Notes: generated by a model from the sequence alone, not told the origin. Counted from the stretch's first letter, positions 41,582-50,087 are shown. The stretch is 64,000 nt of DNA from Streptomyces polyasparticus (GCF_014493765.1 NZ_JACTVJ010000013.1:248001-312000), one strand, 5' to 3'. A program made the numbers and translations.

Positions 41582-42688
41582 TCAGGCCCCCAGACCGTTC
41601 ACAGCGGCGGCGATGCGCTCCAGGTCGGCGGCGGACAGCGCCGGGTGCACCGGCAGCGACACGACCTGGGCCGCGGCGCGCTCCGTCTCCGGCAGGTCCC
41701 AGGTGCGGCCGGCCTTCTGGTCCGGCTCCCAGTACGGCTTGAGGCGGTGGATCGGCGTCGGGTAGTACACGGCGTTGCCGACACCGGCGGCGGTCAGCTG
41801 CTCCATCGCGGCGTCACGGTCGCCCTCGACCCGCACGGTGTACTGGTGGTACACGTGCCGGGCGCCCTCGGCGACCGGCGGGGTGACCACGCCGGTGAGG
41901 TGCTCGTCGAGGTACGCGGCGTTGCTGCGGCGCGTCTCGGTCCAGCCGCCCAGCTTGCCCAGCTGCACGCGGCCGATCGCGGCAGCCACGTCCGTCATAC
42001 GCATGTTGGCGCCGACGATCTCGTTGGCGTAGCGCTGCTCCATGCCCTGGTTGCGCAGCAGACGCAGGGTGCGGGCGACCTCGGCGTCAGCCGTGGTGAT
42101 CATGCCGCCTTCGAGGGCGTGCATGTTCTTGGTCGGGTAGAAGCTGAAGGTGCCGGCCGTGCCCCAGGCGCCGACGGGCGTGCCGTTCAGGGCGGCGGCG
42201 TGCGCCTGGCAGGCGTCCTCGACGACCGCGAGACCGTGCCGCTCGGCGATGGCCATCAGCCGGTCCATCGCGGCCGGGTGGCCGTACAGGTGCACCGGCA
42301 TGATGGCCGCGGTGCGCGGCGTGATGGCGGCCTCGACAGCCGCCGGGTCCAGACAGAAGCTGTCCCGCTCGATGTCGGCGAAGACGGCGTCGGCCCCGAC
42401 GAGGCGGACGGCGTTCGCGGAGGCGGCGAAGGAGAACGACGGGACGATGACCTCGTCGCCCGGGCCGATGCCGAGGGCGAGCAGAGTCAGGTGCAGCGCA
42501 GAGGTGCCCGAGTTGACCGCCACGCAGTGCCGGCCCGCCACGACCTCCGAGAACTCCTCCTCGAAGGCGGCCACTTCGGGGCCCTGGACGACACGTCCGC
42601 TGCGCAGCACACGTACGGCAGCCTCTATCTCGTCCTCACCGATGACCGGCCTGGCGGCGGGTATCGGTTGGTGGATCGCAGCGGACAT
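41582..42688 (-). CDS. DegT/DnrJ/EryC1 family PLP aminotransferase (WbpE/WlbC type)
   Basis: 368 residues from the ATG at 42688 (GGGAGG upstream). Motifs: GPEVAAFEEEFSEVVAGRHC, VNSGTSALHLTLLALGIGPG, VPSFSFAASANAV, VVEDACQAHAA and the PLP lysine in TFSFYPTKNMHALEGG. It transfers an amino group, usually from glutamate, to the 3-keto UDP-sugar made by the neighbouring oxidoreductase. First gene of the minus-strand operon aminotransferase, oxidoreductase, GT2, dehydrogenase. Other DegT enzymes act at C4; the companion set makes C3 the best call. Confidence 0.85.
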   Translation of the reverse strand: MSAAIHQPIPAARPVIGEDEIEAAVRVLRSGRVVQGPEVAAFEEEFSEVVAGRHCVAVNSGTSALHLTLLALGIGPGDEVIVPSFSFAASANAVRLVGADAVFADIERDSFCLDPAAVEAAITPRTAAIMPVHLYGHPAAMDRLMAIAERHGLAVVEDACQAHAAALNGTPVGAWGTAGTFSFYPTKNMHALEGGMITTADAEVARTLRLLRNQGMEQRYANEIVGANMRMTDVAAAIGRVQLGKLGGWTETRRSNAAYLDEHLTGVVTPPVAEGARHVYHQYTVRVEGDRDAAMEQLTAAGVGNAVYYPTPIHRLKPYWEPDQKAGRTWDLPETERAAAQVVSLPVHPALSAADLERIAAAVNGLGA

Positions 42689-43021
42689 TGGCCCCTCCCC
42701 TTCAGCACCCTCTGAGGTGCCTTTACTTACCGAGGTGTGGGGGAACCGGCGCATGCGAGCCCCGCCCCCGGCACATCGCCGAACTCATGGTTGCTTTCGT
42801 ACACAAACGTCCACGCCCCCGCCTGGCCGCTCATGGAATGCGCCCGCCTGTGCCGGATGTGACCATCCGGCAAACGTTCGGGGCGCAATCGGCGCCAGAG
42901 TAGCAGGAGTTTTCACAGGGTCTTCGAGGTCGTAACCAGCAAGAAATGTCACTTCGCGAAAACGAAAACGCGGCCTGCCCCGGGAGTTGCCCGGAGCAGG
43001 CCGCGTTCAGCTGGGACGAAG
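42689..43021 (-). promoter_or_regulatory. upstream region of the aminotransferase operon, with inverted repeat
   Basis: 333 bases without a gene. Read on the minus strand, TACTCT (plus 42897-42902) could be a -10 box, giving a leader of about 200 bases. Inside that leader is a 20-base element, GCCGGAT at 42852-42858 pairing with ATCCGGC at 42865-42871, a candidate operator. The octamer ACAAACGT and the related CAAACGTT occur nearby. The rne terminator occupies 42967-43007. Confidence 0.4.
42967..43007 (-). terminator. intrinsic terminator of rne
   Basis: 12-bp arms (AACGCGGCCTGC at 42967-42978 with GCAGGCCGCGTT at 42996-43007), extended inside by CCGG/CCGG. On the minus strand the hairpin runs into TTTTCGTTTTCG, a good U tract for this organism. 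It lies 15 bases past the rne stop. Confidence 0.92.
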
Positions 43022-46000
43022 TCAGCTCTCGTCCGCCGAAGCCGACACCGTCGGCAGCGTCTGCTGCTCGGCGGCCGCGGTCTTCTTGGCCGCCGCCTTC
43101 TTCGTCGTCGACTTCTTGGCGGCCGTCTTCTTGGCCACCGTCTTCTTCGCCGCCGCGGTCTTCTTGGTCGCGGCCTTCTTGGCGGTGGCCTTCTTGGCCG
43201 ACTTGCGCGCTGCCTTCTTGGCCGGCGCGGCCTCCTCGGCCGGAGCGGCCTGCGCCGCCTCGGGCTCCGCCTGCGGCTCGCCGCCGGTCGCGGGCACGAC
43301 CACCACCGCGGCGTCCACGGACGTCGTCGGCGCGGACGCCTTGCGCACGGCGCGACGCCGCGGACGGGCCGGGGCCGCGCTCTCGGCCTCCTGTACGGGC
43401 GCCTCGGCGGGCTTCTCCTGTACGGGAGCGGGCTCGGGCTCGGCCGCCACAGGGGCGGGCTCGACGACCACGGCGGCCGCGGCCGCCTCGTCGGCGGGCT
43501 TGGGCGCCCCCGCGGGAGCGGACGCCTTGCGGGTGGCCCGGCGACGGGTGCGGCCCTTGGGCGCCGCGTCCTCGACGGGCTCGGTCACCTCGGCAGCCAC
43601 CGAAGGCTCCGCCTCAGCAGGCTTCACCTCGGCCGCCTTCGGCTCATCCGCCTTGGGCTGCTCGACCTCGACCCGCTCGGCCTTGGGCTCCGCGGCCTTG
43701 GGCTGCTCGGCCTTGGGCTGCTCGGCCTTGGCCTCCGCCGTCTTCGGCGAACCCACCGGAGCCGACGCCTTGCGCGAACCACGGCGCCGCGAACGACCCC
43801 TGGACGCGGCGGCCTCGGCCTCGGCGGCGCTGGAGTACAGCTCCTCGTCGGGACGGAACTCGGGCTCGTCGAGCTTCACCGGAGCCGCCACCTCGGCAGC
43901 GACCTCGGCATGGGTCTCGACGGTCTCGACCGCCTCAACCGCCTCGTGCGTGTGCTCGTGGTGGTCGCCGCCCTTGCCGCGCTTCTTGCTGCGCTTGCCG
44001 CCGCCACCGGCGGAGGTGGCCTGCTCCATGTGCACGATGACGCCACGGCCGTTGCAGTGCACACAGGTCTCGGAGAAGGATTCCAACAGGCCCTGGCCGA
44101 CGCGCTTGCGCGTCATCTGCACCAGACCGAGCGAGGTGACTTCGGCGACCTGGTGCTTCGTACGGTCACGGCCCAGGCATTCGAGCAGCCGGCGCAGGAC
44201 CAGGTCCCGGTTGGACTCGAGCACCATGTCGATGAAGTCGATGACGACGATGCCGCCGAGGTCGCGCAGCCGCAGCTGGCGCACGATCTCCTCGGCCGCT
44301 TCGAGGTTGTTCCTCGTCACGGTCTCTTCGAGGTTGCCGCCCTGACCGGTGAACTTGCCGGTGTTGACGTCGACCACGACCATCGCCTCGGTCTTGTCGA
44401 TCACCAGCGAACCACCGGACGGCAGCCAGACCTTGCGGTCCAGCGCCTTGGCGAGCTGCTCGTCGATCCGGTACGTGGCGAAGACGTCGACCTCGGAGGT
44501 CCACTTCGACAGCCGGTCCGCGAGGTCAGGCGCGACGTGCGAGACGTATCCGTGGATGGTCTCCCAGGCCTCGTCACCGCTGACGATGACCTTCGAGAAG
44601 TCCTCGTTGAAGATGTCGCGCACGACGCGGACGGTCATGTCCGGCTCGCCGTACAGCAGACTCGGCGACGAGGTCGAGATCTGCTTCGCCTTCTTCTGGA
44701 TGTCCTCCCACTGCGCCTGCAGCCGCTCGACATCGCGGCGCAGCTCGTCCTCGCTCGCGCCCTCGGCGGCGGTGCGCACGATGACGCCCGCGTCCTCGGG
44801 GACGATCTTCTTGAGGATGGTCTTCAGACGCGCGCGCTCGGTGTCGGGCAGCTTGCGGCTGATACCGGTCATCGAGCCCTCGGGCACGTAGACGAGGTAG
44901 CGGCCGGGCAGCGAGACCTGGCTGGTCAGACGGGCGCCCTTGTGGCCGATCGGGTCCTTGGTGACCTGCACCAGGACCGACTGGCCGGACTTCAGGGCCT
45001 GTTCGATACGGCGCGGGCCGTTGCCCATGCCGAGCGCCTCGAAGTTGACCTCACCGGCGTACAGGACGGCGTTGCGGCCCTTGCCGATGTCGATGAAGGC
45101 GGCCTCCATCGACGGCAGCACGTTCTGGACCTTGCCCAGGTAGACGTTGCCGACGTACGAGGTGGCCTGCTCCTTGTTGACGTAGTGCTCGACGAGCACG
45201 TTGTCCTCGAGGACGCCGATCTGGGTGCGCTCGCCGTGCTGGCGTACGACCATGACGCGCTCGACGGCCTCGCGGCGCGCCAGGAACTCGGCCTCGGTGA
45301 TGATCGGGACGCGACGGCGGCCCTGCTCACGGCCTTCGCGGCGGCGCTGCTTCTTGGCCTCCAGGCGGGTCGAGCCCTTGATGGACTGGACCTCGTCGCT
45401 GGCCTGCTCGCTCTCGGACTTCTTGGCGCGCGGCTCGCGCACCTTGACGACGGTGCGCTCCGGGTCGCCGTCGCCCGGCTCGCTGTCCGTGGAGCTGTCA
45501 CCGGCGCGACGGCGGCGACGGCGGCGGCGGCGGCTGCTGCTCGTCGAGCCGCCCGCGTCGCGGTCGTTCTGCTCGTCGTCCTCATCGGACTCGTCCGAGT
45601 CGTCGGAGGCCTCGGCGCCGTCCTGCTCGTCGGCGGAGTCCGAAGCGTCCTCGTCCTCGCCACCGTCCTGGTCGGAGGCCTCACCGCGACGGCGGCGGCG
45701 GCCACCACGGCGGCGGCGACGGCCGGAACGGCCGCCCTGGTCCTCGGAGTCGTCGCCGTCGGCGGACTCGTCGGCGCCTTCGGCGTCCTGGTCGTCGGCG
45801 TCCTCGTCGGACTCCTCGGCACGCTCCTGCACCGGCTCGGCGACGGGCTCGGCCGGCTCACCGCGACGACGCCGGCGGCGACGAGAGGCGGGCGCCTCGG
45901 CCTGCTCCTCGACGACCGGGGCGCTCTCGGCGGCGGCCTCTTCCTCATCGGCCTCGGCGGCCTCGGCGGCAGCGGCGGCCGCGGCACGCTCGGGCGTCTG

Positions 46001-47017
46001 GAACATCGGCTCGGTGAACACCGGCGCCTGGAACACGGCGACGGCGGGGCGGCGCGCGGACCGCGCGGGAGCCTCGTCGACGCTCTCGTCCTTGCTCGCA
46101 CCGTTGGCGGGCGCGGGCTCGGAGAAGAGCGCGCCGGACTTACGGGTCGCGCGGCGACGGCCCCGGCGGGGCGTCTCCTCGGCCTCGTCCTTGGCGGCGG
46201 GCGCGTCCTTGGCGGCCTCGGGGGCGGGCGCCTCGGCCACAGGGGCCGGCTCGTCCTGCGCGGGAGCGGCGGCGGGCGCCTGCAGCTCCTCGGCGACGGC
46301 GGGCGCACCGGACGGCGCGGTCACCTTGCGGGTGGCGCGACGGCGCGTACGGGCACCCTTCGCGGGAGCCTCCTCGGCGACCGCGGGCTGCTCGGCAGCG
46401 GCGGCGGGCTGCTCCTCGCGTACGTCTTCGCGTACGTCGGAAGTCTTCTCGGCCGGTACGTCAGCGGCGGCCTCGGCGACGGGCGCGTCGGCAGCGGGCT
46501 CGACAGCCTCCGGGGCCGACACCTTGCGGGTGGCGCGACGGCGGCTTCGGGCGCGCGGCGCGGGCTCCTCGACGACCGGCTCGACCACGGCGGCGGTCTC
46601 CTCGACGGCCTCGGCCTCTTCGTCCTGCGCGGCCTCGTCGGAGGCGACGACAGCGGCGGCGGGCGCGACGGTCTCGGCCGTCTCGGGGGCCTTCGGCGCC
46701 CCGGCGGGCGCGGAGGCGCGACGCGTGGCGCGACGGCGGGTGCGCGGCGCGGGGGTCTCCTCGGCCTCGTCCTTGGCGACGGGCGCCTCGGCCGCCTCGA
46801 CGGCGGTCTCGTCCACGACGGGGTCCTCGGCGGCGACCGGCTCGGCGGCGGCTACTTCGGCGGCCGGTATGGCCGGCGCGTCCGAGGCCGTGGCCGCGAC
46901 GGGCGGTCCCGCCGGGCGGGAGGCTGCGCGGCGCCGGCGGCGCGGCGGCAGCTTGTCCCCAGGTGCGTTGTTGTTCTCGGCTTCCCCGGACGTACCGGGT
47001 TCGTTCGGCTCGAGCAT
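43022..47017 (-). CDS. rne: ribonuclease E/G family protein (RNase ES type)
   Basis: 1331 residues. Catalytic core about 570-1000: S1 domain (NVLVEHYVNKEQATSYVGNV, MEAAFIDIGKGRNAVLYAGE), metal-binding VVVDVNTGKFTGQGGNLEET and VVIDFIDM, and the zinc-link CVHCNGRG. The 570 residues before and 330 after the core are Ala/Glu/Pro-rich and disordered. Both carry repeats of RRRATRKxSAP type, four before and three after the core. The C-terminus is histone H1-like (AKKATAKKAATKKTAAAKKT). S. coelicolor RNase ES has the same size and its catalytic centre in the middle, unlike E. coli RNase E. Processes and degrades RNA, probably as a degradosome scaffold. Strong terminator downstream. Confidence 0.93.
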   Translation of the reverse strand: MLEPNEPGTSGEAENNNAPGDKLPPRRRRRAASRPAGPPVAATASDAPAIPAAEVAAAEPVAAEDPVVDETAVEAAEAPVAKDEAEETPAPRTRRRATRRASAPAGAPKAPETAETVAPAAAVVASDEAAQDEEAEAVEETAAVVEPVVEEPAPRARSRRRATRKVSAPEAVEPAADAPVAEAAADVPAEKTSDVREDVREEQPAAAAEQPAVAEEAPAKGARTRRRATRKVTAPSGAPAVAEELQAPAAAPAQDEPAPVAEAPAPEAAKDAPAAKDEAEETPRRGRRRATRKSGALFSEPAPANGASKDESVDEAPARSARRPAVAVFQAPVFTEPMFQTPERAAAAAAAEAAEADEEEAAAESAPVVEEQAEAPASRRRRRRRGEPAEPVAEPVQERAEESDEDADDQDAEGADESADGDDSEDQGGRSGRRRRRGGRRRRRGEASDQDGGEDEDASDSADEQDGAEASDDSDESDEDDEQNDRDAGGSTSSSRRRRRRRRRAGDSSTDSEPGDGDPERTVVKVREPRAKKSESEQASDEVQSIKGSTRLEAKKQRRREGREQGRRRVPIITEAEFLARREAVERVMVVRQHGERTQIGVLEDNVLVEHYVNKEQATSYVGNVYLGKVQNVLPSMEAAFIDIGKGRNAVLYAGEVNFEALGMGNGPRRIEQALKSGQSVLVQVTKDPIGHKGARLTSQVSLPGRYLVYVPEGSMTGISRKLPDTERARLKTILKKIVPEDAGVIVRTAAEGASEDELRRDVERLQAQWEDIQKKAKQISTSSPSLLYGEPDMTVRVVRDIFNEDFSKVIVSGDEAWETIHGYVSHVAPDLADRLSKWTSEVDVFATYRIDEQLAKALDRKVWLPSGGSLVIDKTEAMVVVDVNTGKFTGQGGNLEETVTRNNLEAAEEIVRQLRLRDLGGIVVIDFIDMVLESNRDLVLRRLLECLGRDRTKHQVAEVTSLGLVQMTRKRVGQGLLESFSETCVHCNGRGVIVHMEQATSAGGGGKRSKKRGKGGDHHEHTHEAVEAVETVETHAEVAAEVAAPVKLDEPEFRPDEELYSSAAEAEAAASRGRSRRRGSRKASAPVGSPKTAEAKAEQPKAEQPKAAEPKAERVEVEQPKADEPKAAEVKPAEAEPSVAAEVTEPVEDAAPKGRTRRRATRKASAPAGAPKPADEAAAAAVVVEPAPVAAEPEPAPVQEKPAEAPVQEAESAAPARPRRRAVRKASAPTTSVDAAVVVVPATGGEPQAEPEAAQAAPAEEAAPAKKAARKSAKKATAKKAATKKTAAAKKTVAKKTAAKKSTTKKAAAKKTAAAEQQTLPTVSASADES

Positions 47018-47267
47018 GCGGGCGGTTCTCCCGTCACGCTCCCGGGCGCCGCGCCGGTGCCGAAGACGTCCGCGGCAAAGGCGTGAGAACCAAGCCGCTC
47101 GTCCGGCAGGCGCGGGCGCCGCACGGGAGCTGTATGTGTCTGTCTCGCCGGTTCCGATACGAGGTACGCACGGCCTGGCGAAAGTCTGGTGGTCGGTGCG
47201 CGGCCCGACCCAGGTGGCTCCCGAGTACGAGGGCTGCGCTTCGGCGACCGTCCCTGCGCGGGACCGG
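47018..47267 (-). promoter_or_regulatory. rne upstream region
   Basis: 250 bases between the DUF2344 gene and rne. A long leader would fit the RNase E autoregulation known in other bacteria. I see no strong hairpin and cannot place a promoter. Confidence 0.3.
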
Positions 47268-48035
47268 CTAGCCCTGCGCTGCCGCGGCGGTCGGCTCTGC
47301 GTCCTCTTGGGTGGAGGGCGCGGCCGCCTCGCGGTCGGGCGCGAGCGGGTCGGTCACCGTGCCGGACTCCTCATCGAACGGCCCCTGGGCCAGCCTGGTC
47401 ACCGCAGCGGGGACCGGCGGCACCAAGTCGGCTACGGCTCGGAGACCGGACAGGACGTCGTCGGGTCGTACGGCAGGCGTTGCATGCCTTACAACCAGCC
47501 GCAGTATCGCACAGGGCTCAGCCCCCGGCCTATCAGCCCGGGGTTCGAGCGCCTGCAGATCGGCGACGGCACCGCGGGCGTCGAAGGTGCGCATGCCGTT
47601 CTTCGTGAGCCGTCCGACCTCGACGGTCTCCGCTGCGAGGAACGCCTTCACGGCGGCCTCCGCCTGCGCGGGCTCGACGCCGTCGAGCCGCAGTTCCCAG
47701 ACCGAGGCCTGCAGCCGGTCCGCGAGACCCGACGTACGGGCCTCGACCGCCTCGGTGATGTCGAGCCCGTCGGGCAGCGACTCGTCGAGGAGGACACGGA
47801 GCTGCGCGGGGTCGCGCTTCTCCGTCAGAGCGATCTCCAGATACTCGGCCTCGCTGCCCGTGCCGGTGGGTGCGGCATTGGCATAGGACACCTTGGGGTG
47901 CGGCGTGAAGCCCGCCGAGTACGCCATGGGGACCTCGGCGCGACGCAGGGCACGCTCGAAAGCGCGCTGGAAGTCGCGGTGGCTGGTGAACCGGAGGCGG
48001 CCGCGCTTGGTGTAACGCAGTCGGATGCGCTGCAC
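47268..48035 (-). CDS. TIGR03936 / DUF2344 radical-SAM-linked protein
   Basis: 255 residues. MQRIRLRYTKRGRLRFTSHR, AEVPMAYSAGFTPHPKVSYA, EYLEIALTEKRDP and LTKNGMRTFDAR are typical of the DUF2344 family. This family is normally encoded beside, or fused to, the TIGR03960 B12-binding radical-SAM protein. Here that partner lies 5.4 kb away at 53441-55405, with four genes between. Function unproven; proposed to act with its partner in RNA or ribosome-related modification because of the conserved link to rne, rplU and rpmA. The C-terminal 40 residues are an acidic, Ala/Pro-rich tail. Confidence 0.88.
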   Translation of the reverse strand: MQRIRLRYTKRGRLRFTSHRDFQRAFERALRRAEVPMAYSAGFTPHPKVSYANAAPTGTGSEAEYLEIALTEKRDPAQLRVLLDESLPDGLDITEAVEARTSGLADRLQASVWELRLDGVEPAQAEAAVKAFLAAETVEVGRLTKNGMRTFDARGAVADLQALEPRADRPGAEPCAILRLVVRHATPAVRPDDVLSGLRAVADLVPPVPAAVTRLAQGPFDEESGTVTDPLAPDREAAAPSTQEDAEPTAAAAQG

Positions 48036-48083
48036 CGCGGGTGCGGGCGGCGGGCCTTCGGGCTGTCGCTTGCCCAGTGTCAG

Positions 48084-49355
48084 TCAGTCCTTCGTGAACT
48101 TCACCGTCGCGGCGTCTCGCAGCGGCGGCTGTGTTGTCGGTGCGGTCGTACTGCTACCTAGAGTACGTGCCCGAGCGCCCTGCGGTTCCCGCCGGTCCTT
48201 TTGTACGGGGATGGCCGCGGCCTCCCGTACGGGCGTGCCGAACAGCATCCGCCGCAGGTCGGCGCGGGTCTCGCGGGCGCTTTCGCGGGCCGCAGCAAGG
48301 GCTTTGCGGGCGCTGCGCCCCGCTTCCCGCACGGCTTGTCCGACCGGCCTGAGGACCGCGTCGCGTACGAAGTGGCCGACCGGAGTGCACACGTTCCGGT
48401 ACGCCCAGCGCACCGGCTCCACGAAGATCCAGCGCAGCAGCGTGCCGAGCGCGCGCCCCACGGCCCGCCAGATCCGCCCGGCGATGCGCCAGGCGTGGCC
48501 GAGCGCGTCGCCGACCTCCCGCGCCACGACGCCGATCGCCTTGCCGATGGGCACGAGCACCCAGCGCCACAGCGCGACGAGGGGCACGACGAAGATCCAG
48601 CGCAGCAGGGTGCCGATGCCACGGCCGGTCCAGAGGATGCCGTGTCCCAGGGGCGTCAGGACGTACGCGTACAGCCAGACCGACGGCGCGACGACGAGCA
48701 CCCGCCACAGCCAGGCGGCGCCCACGGCGATCCCGCGTCCGGCCGGCGCAAGCACGTACTGCCACAGCGCCACCCACGGCCACACGAAGAGCGCCTTGCC
48801 GATCCACCCGAGTCCGGTGCCGAGCATCCGGCCCAGCCACGCGAGTCCGGTGCCGAGGGTCCGGCCCAGCCAGGCAAGACCGTGGCCGAGCGGGGTCAGG
48901 ACATATGCGTACAGCCAGAGCGCCGGCGCCACGATCAGCACCGCGGCGAGCCAGCCGATCGCCTGGCCGACGGGCACGAGGACGTAACGCCACAGCGCCA
49001 CCCACGGCCACACGAACAGAGCCATGCCCAGCCAGCCGAGCCCGATCCCGAGCATCCGGCCCAGCCAGGCGATTCCGTGGCCGAGCGGGGTCAGGACGTT
49101 CCCGTGGAGCCAGACGGCAGGGACGACGAAGAGCACCCGGCCCAGCCAGGCCAGCCCACGCCCGACCGGCCGCAACAGCACCCGCTGCAGAAACTTCCCG
49201 CCCACGACCAGCGCGTCCCACACCATCCGCACGGGCACGACGAGCACGAGCACGACGATCCGTACGGGGATCCTGATGGCCGCCGCTATGCACCCCTGCG
49301 GCGCGGAAGGGGGTGGCGGCGCCGGGGTGGCCTGGGGCGCCTTGTCGAGTTCCAT
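48084..49355 (-). CDS. Trp-rich tandem-repeat membrane protein, unknown function
   Basis: 423 residues. After a Pro/Ala-rich start and one hydrophobic helix (IPVRIVVLVLVVPVRMVWDA), residues about 50-310 consist of repeated modules. One module gives VLTPLGHGIAWLGRML, VLTPLGHGLAWLGRTL and VLTPLGHGILWTGRGI. The alternating module gives ALFVWPWVALWRYVLVPVG, ALFVWPWVALWQYVLAPAG and FVVPLVALWRWVLVPIG. The repeats are visible in the DNA as near-identical blocks. The C-terminus is charged and basic (GRSARKALAAARESARETRA) and probably cytoplasmic. The regular Trp, Gly and Pro pattern suggests paired re-entrant or amphipathic helices in the membrane. No known family recognised. Confidence 0.75.
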   Translation of the reverse strand: MELDKAPQATPAPPPPSAPQGCIAAAIRIPVRIVVLVLVVPVRMVWDALVVGGKFLQRVLLRPVGRGLAWLGRVLFVVPAVWLHGNVLTPLGHGIAWLGRMLGIGLGWLGMALFVWPWVALWRYVLVPVGQAIGWLAAVLIVAPALWLYAYVLTPLGHGLAWLGRTLGTGLAWLGRMLGTGLGWIGKALFVWPWVALWQYVLAPAGRGIAVGAAWLWRVLVVAPSVWLYAYVLTPLGHGILWTGRGIGTLLRWIFVVPLVALWRWVLVPIGKAIGVVAREVGDALGHAWRIAGRIWRAVGRALGTLLRWIFVEPVRWAYRNVCTPVGHFVRDAVLRPVGQAVREAGRSARKALAAARESARETRADLRRMLFGTPVREAAAIPVQKDRREPQGARARTLGSSTTAPTTQPPLRDAATVKFTKD

Positions 49356-49370
49356 ACCCGGCAGGACGCG

Positions 49371-49922
49371 TCAGAGCCCGTCACGGATGCGCGCCTGGGT
49401 TGCAACCCAGTAACGCAACGTCCCGTCCTGCCCGCCCTCGCCCACCCCACCGTTCGCGTCGATGGCCTTCCGCGAGCCGGTGTTGGAGGCGTCGCAGGTC
49501 ACGAGCACGCGCTCCAGGCCGAGTTCCCGCGCGTACGGCAGGACGTCCCGCAGCATCGCGGTCGCGTGGCCCCGACGGCGGGCCGTCGGCCGCACTCCGT
49601 ACCCGATGTGTCCGCCGAACTCCCGCAGAAATGGCGTCAGTCTGTGCCGCACCTGGATCCTGCCGAGGTAGGTGTCCCCCTCGACGTACCACCACCAGGT
49701 GGCCGGCACGAACCCTTCCGGCCGCCGTCCCTCTTCCTCGGACTCCTCGCGGAGCGCGTCGAGATAGCGCGCGAACCCGCTCTCCGTATGCCAGCTGTCC
49801 CCGTACTCGGCGAGCTCCCGGGCAAGGGTGACCCCGGACGCTTCCCCCTCCGCGACGCACTCCTGCTGGGCTTGCACGAAGGATTCCCGTACGCGGGGGT
49901 CGGGGGCTATGAGGTGAGGCAT
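49371..49922 (-). CDS. GNAT family N-acetyltransferase
   Basis: 183 residues from the ATG at 49922. The acetyl-CoA site reads GVRPTARRRGHATAML (Q/R-x-x-G-x-G/A type), preceded by YLGRIQVRHRLTPFLREFGG and followed by LVTCDASNTGSRKAIDANGG. It transfers an acetyl group to an amine of a small molecule or protein. The VTCDxxNxGSRKxIExNGG ending is common among uncharacterised bacterial GNATs. Substrate unknown. Just upstream of the repeat membrane protein gene with 15 bases between, so they are probably co-transcribed. Confidence 0.88.
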   Translation of the reverse strand: MPHLIAPDPRVRESFVQAQQECVAEGEASGVTLARELAEYGDSWHTESGFARYLDALREESEEEGRRPEGFVPATWWWYVEGDTYLGRIQVRHRLTPFLREFGGHIGYGVRPTARRRGHATAMLRDVLPYARELGLERVLVTCDASNTGSRKAIDANGGVGEGGQDGTLRYWVATQARIRDGL

Positions 49923-50087
49923 GGGGCCATTGTGGCGCGTGGGAGGGCTGGGGCTGGACGTGCAGGCGGGGGCAAGGGCGGCGGGGCAATCGCGCGACAG
50001 GCCCGCAGGGCCACGACACCCAGGGCCACAGGCCTCACGCCGCATGCGCCCCGTGCCTCACGCCGCACGCCCTCCGCGCCTCACACC
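49923..50087. repeat. short imperfect tandem repeat in intergenic DNA
   Basis: Two copies of CCTCACGCCGCA followed by T/C-GC-G/C-CC lie within 50034-50072, and a shorter CCTCAC repeat follows. Probably spacer DNA; no gene seen. Confidence 0.4.

Noticed and set aside
23028-42688. Island as a prophage, integrative element or transposon
   Set aside because: No integrase, transposase, tRNA target or terminal repeats seen, and base composition by eye is like the core genes.
31965-42688. Reading the 2-epimerase plus dehydrogenase pair as a simple UDP-ManNAcA (WecB-WecC) pathway
   Set aside because: The oxidoreductase, aminotransferase and acetyltransferase in the same gene blocks would have no role; the five-step diacetamido pathway explains all of them.
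43910-48161. Very long plus-strand open frames (over 980 codons) opposite rne and the DUF2344 gene
   Set aside because: Antisense shadows of the Ala/Glu-rich rne repeats; low-complexity Leu/Gly/Ala translations without motifs.
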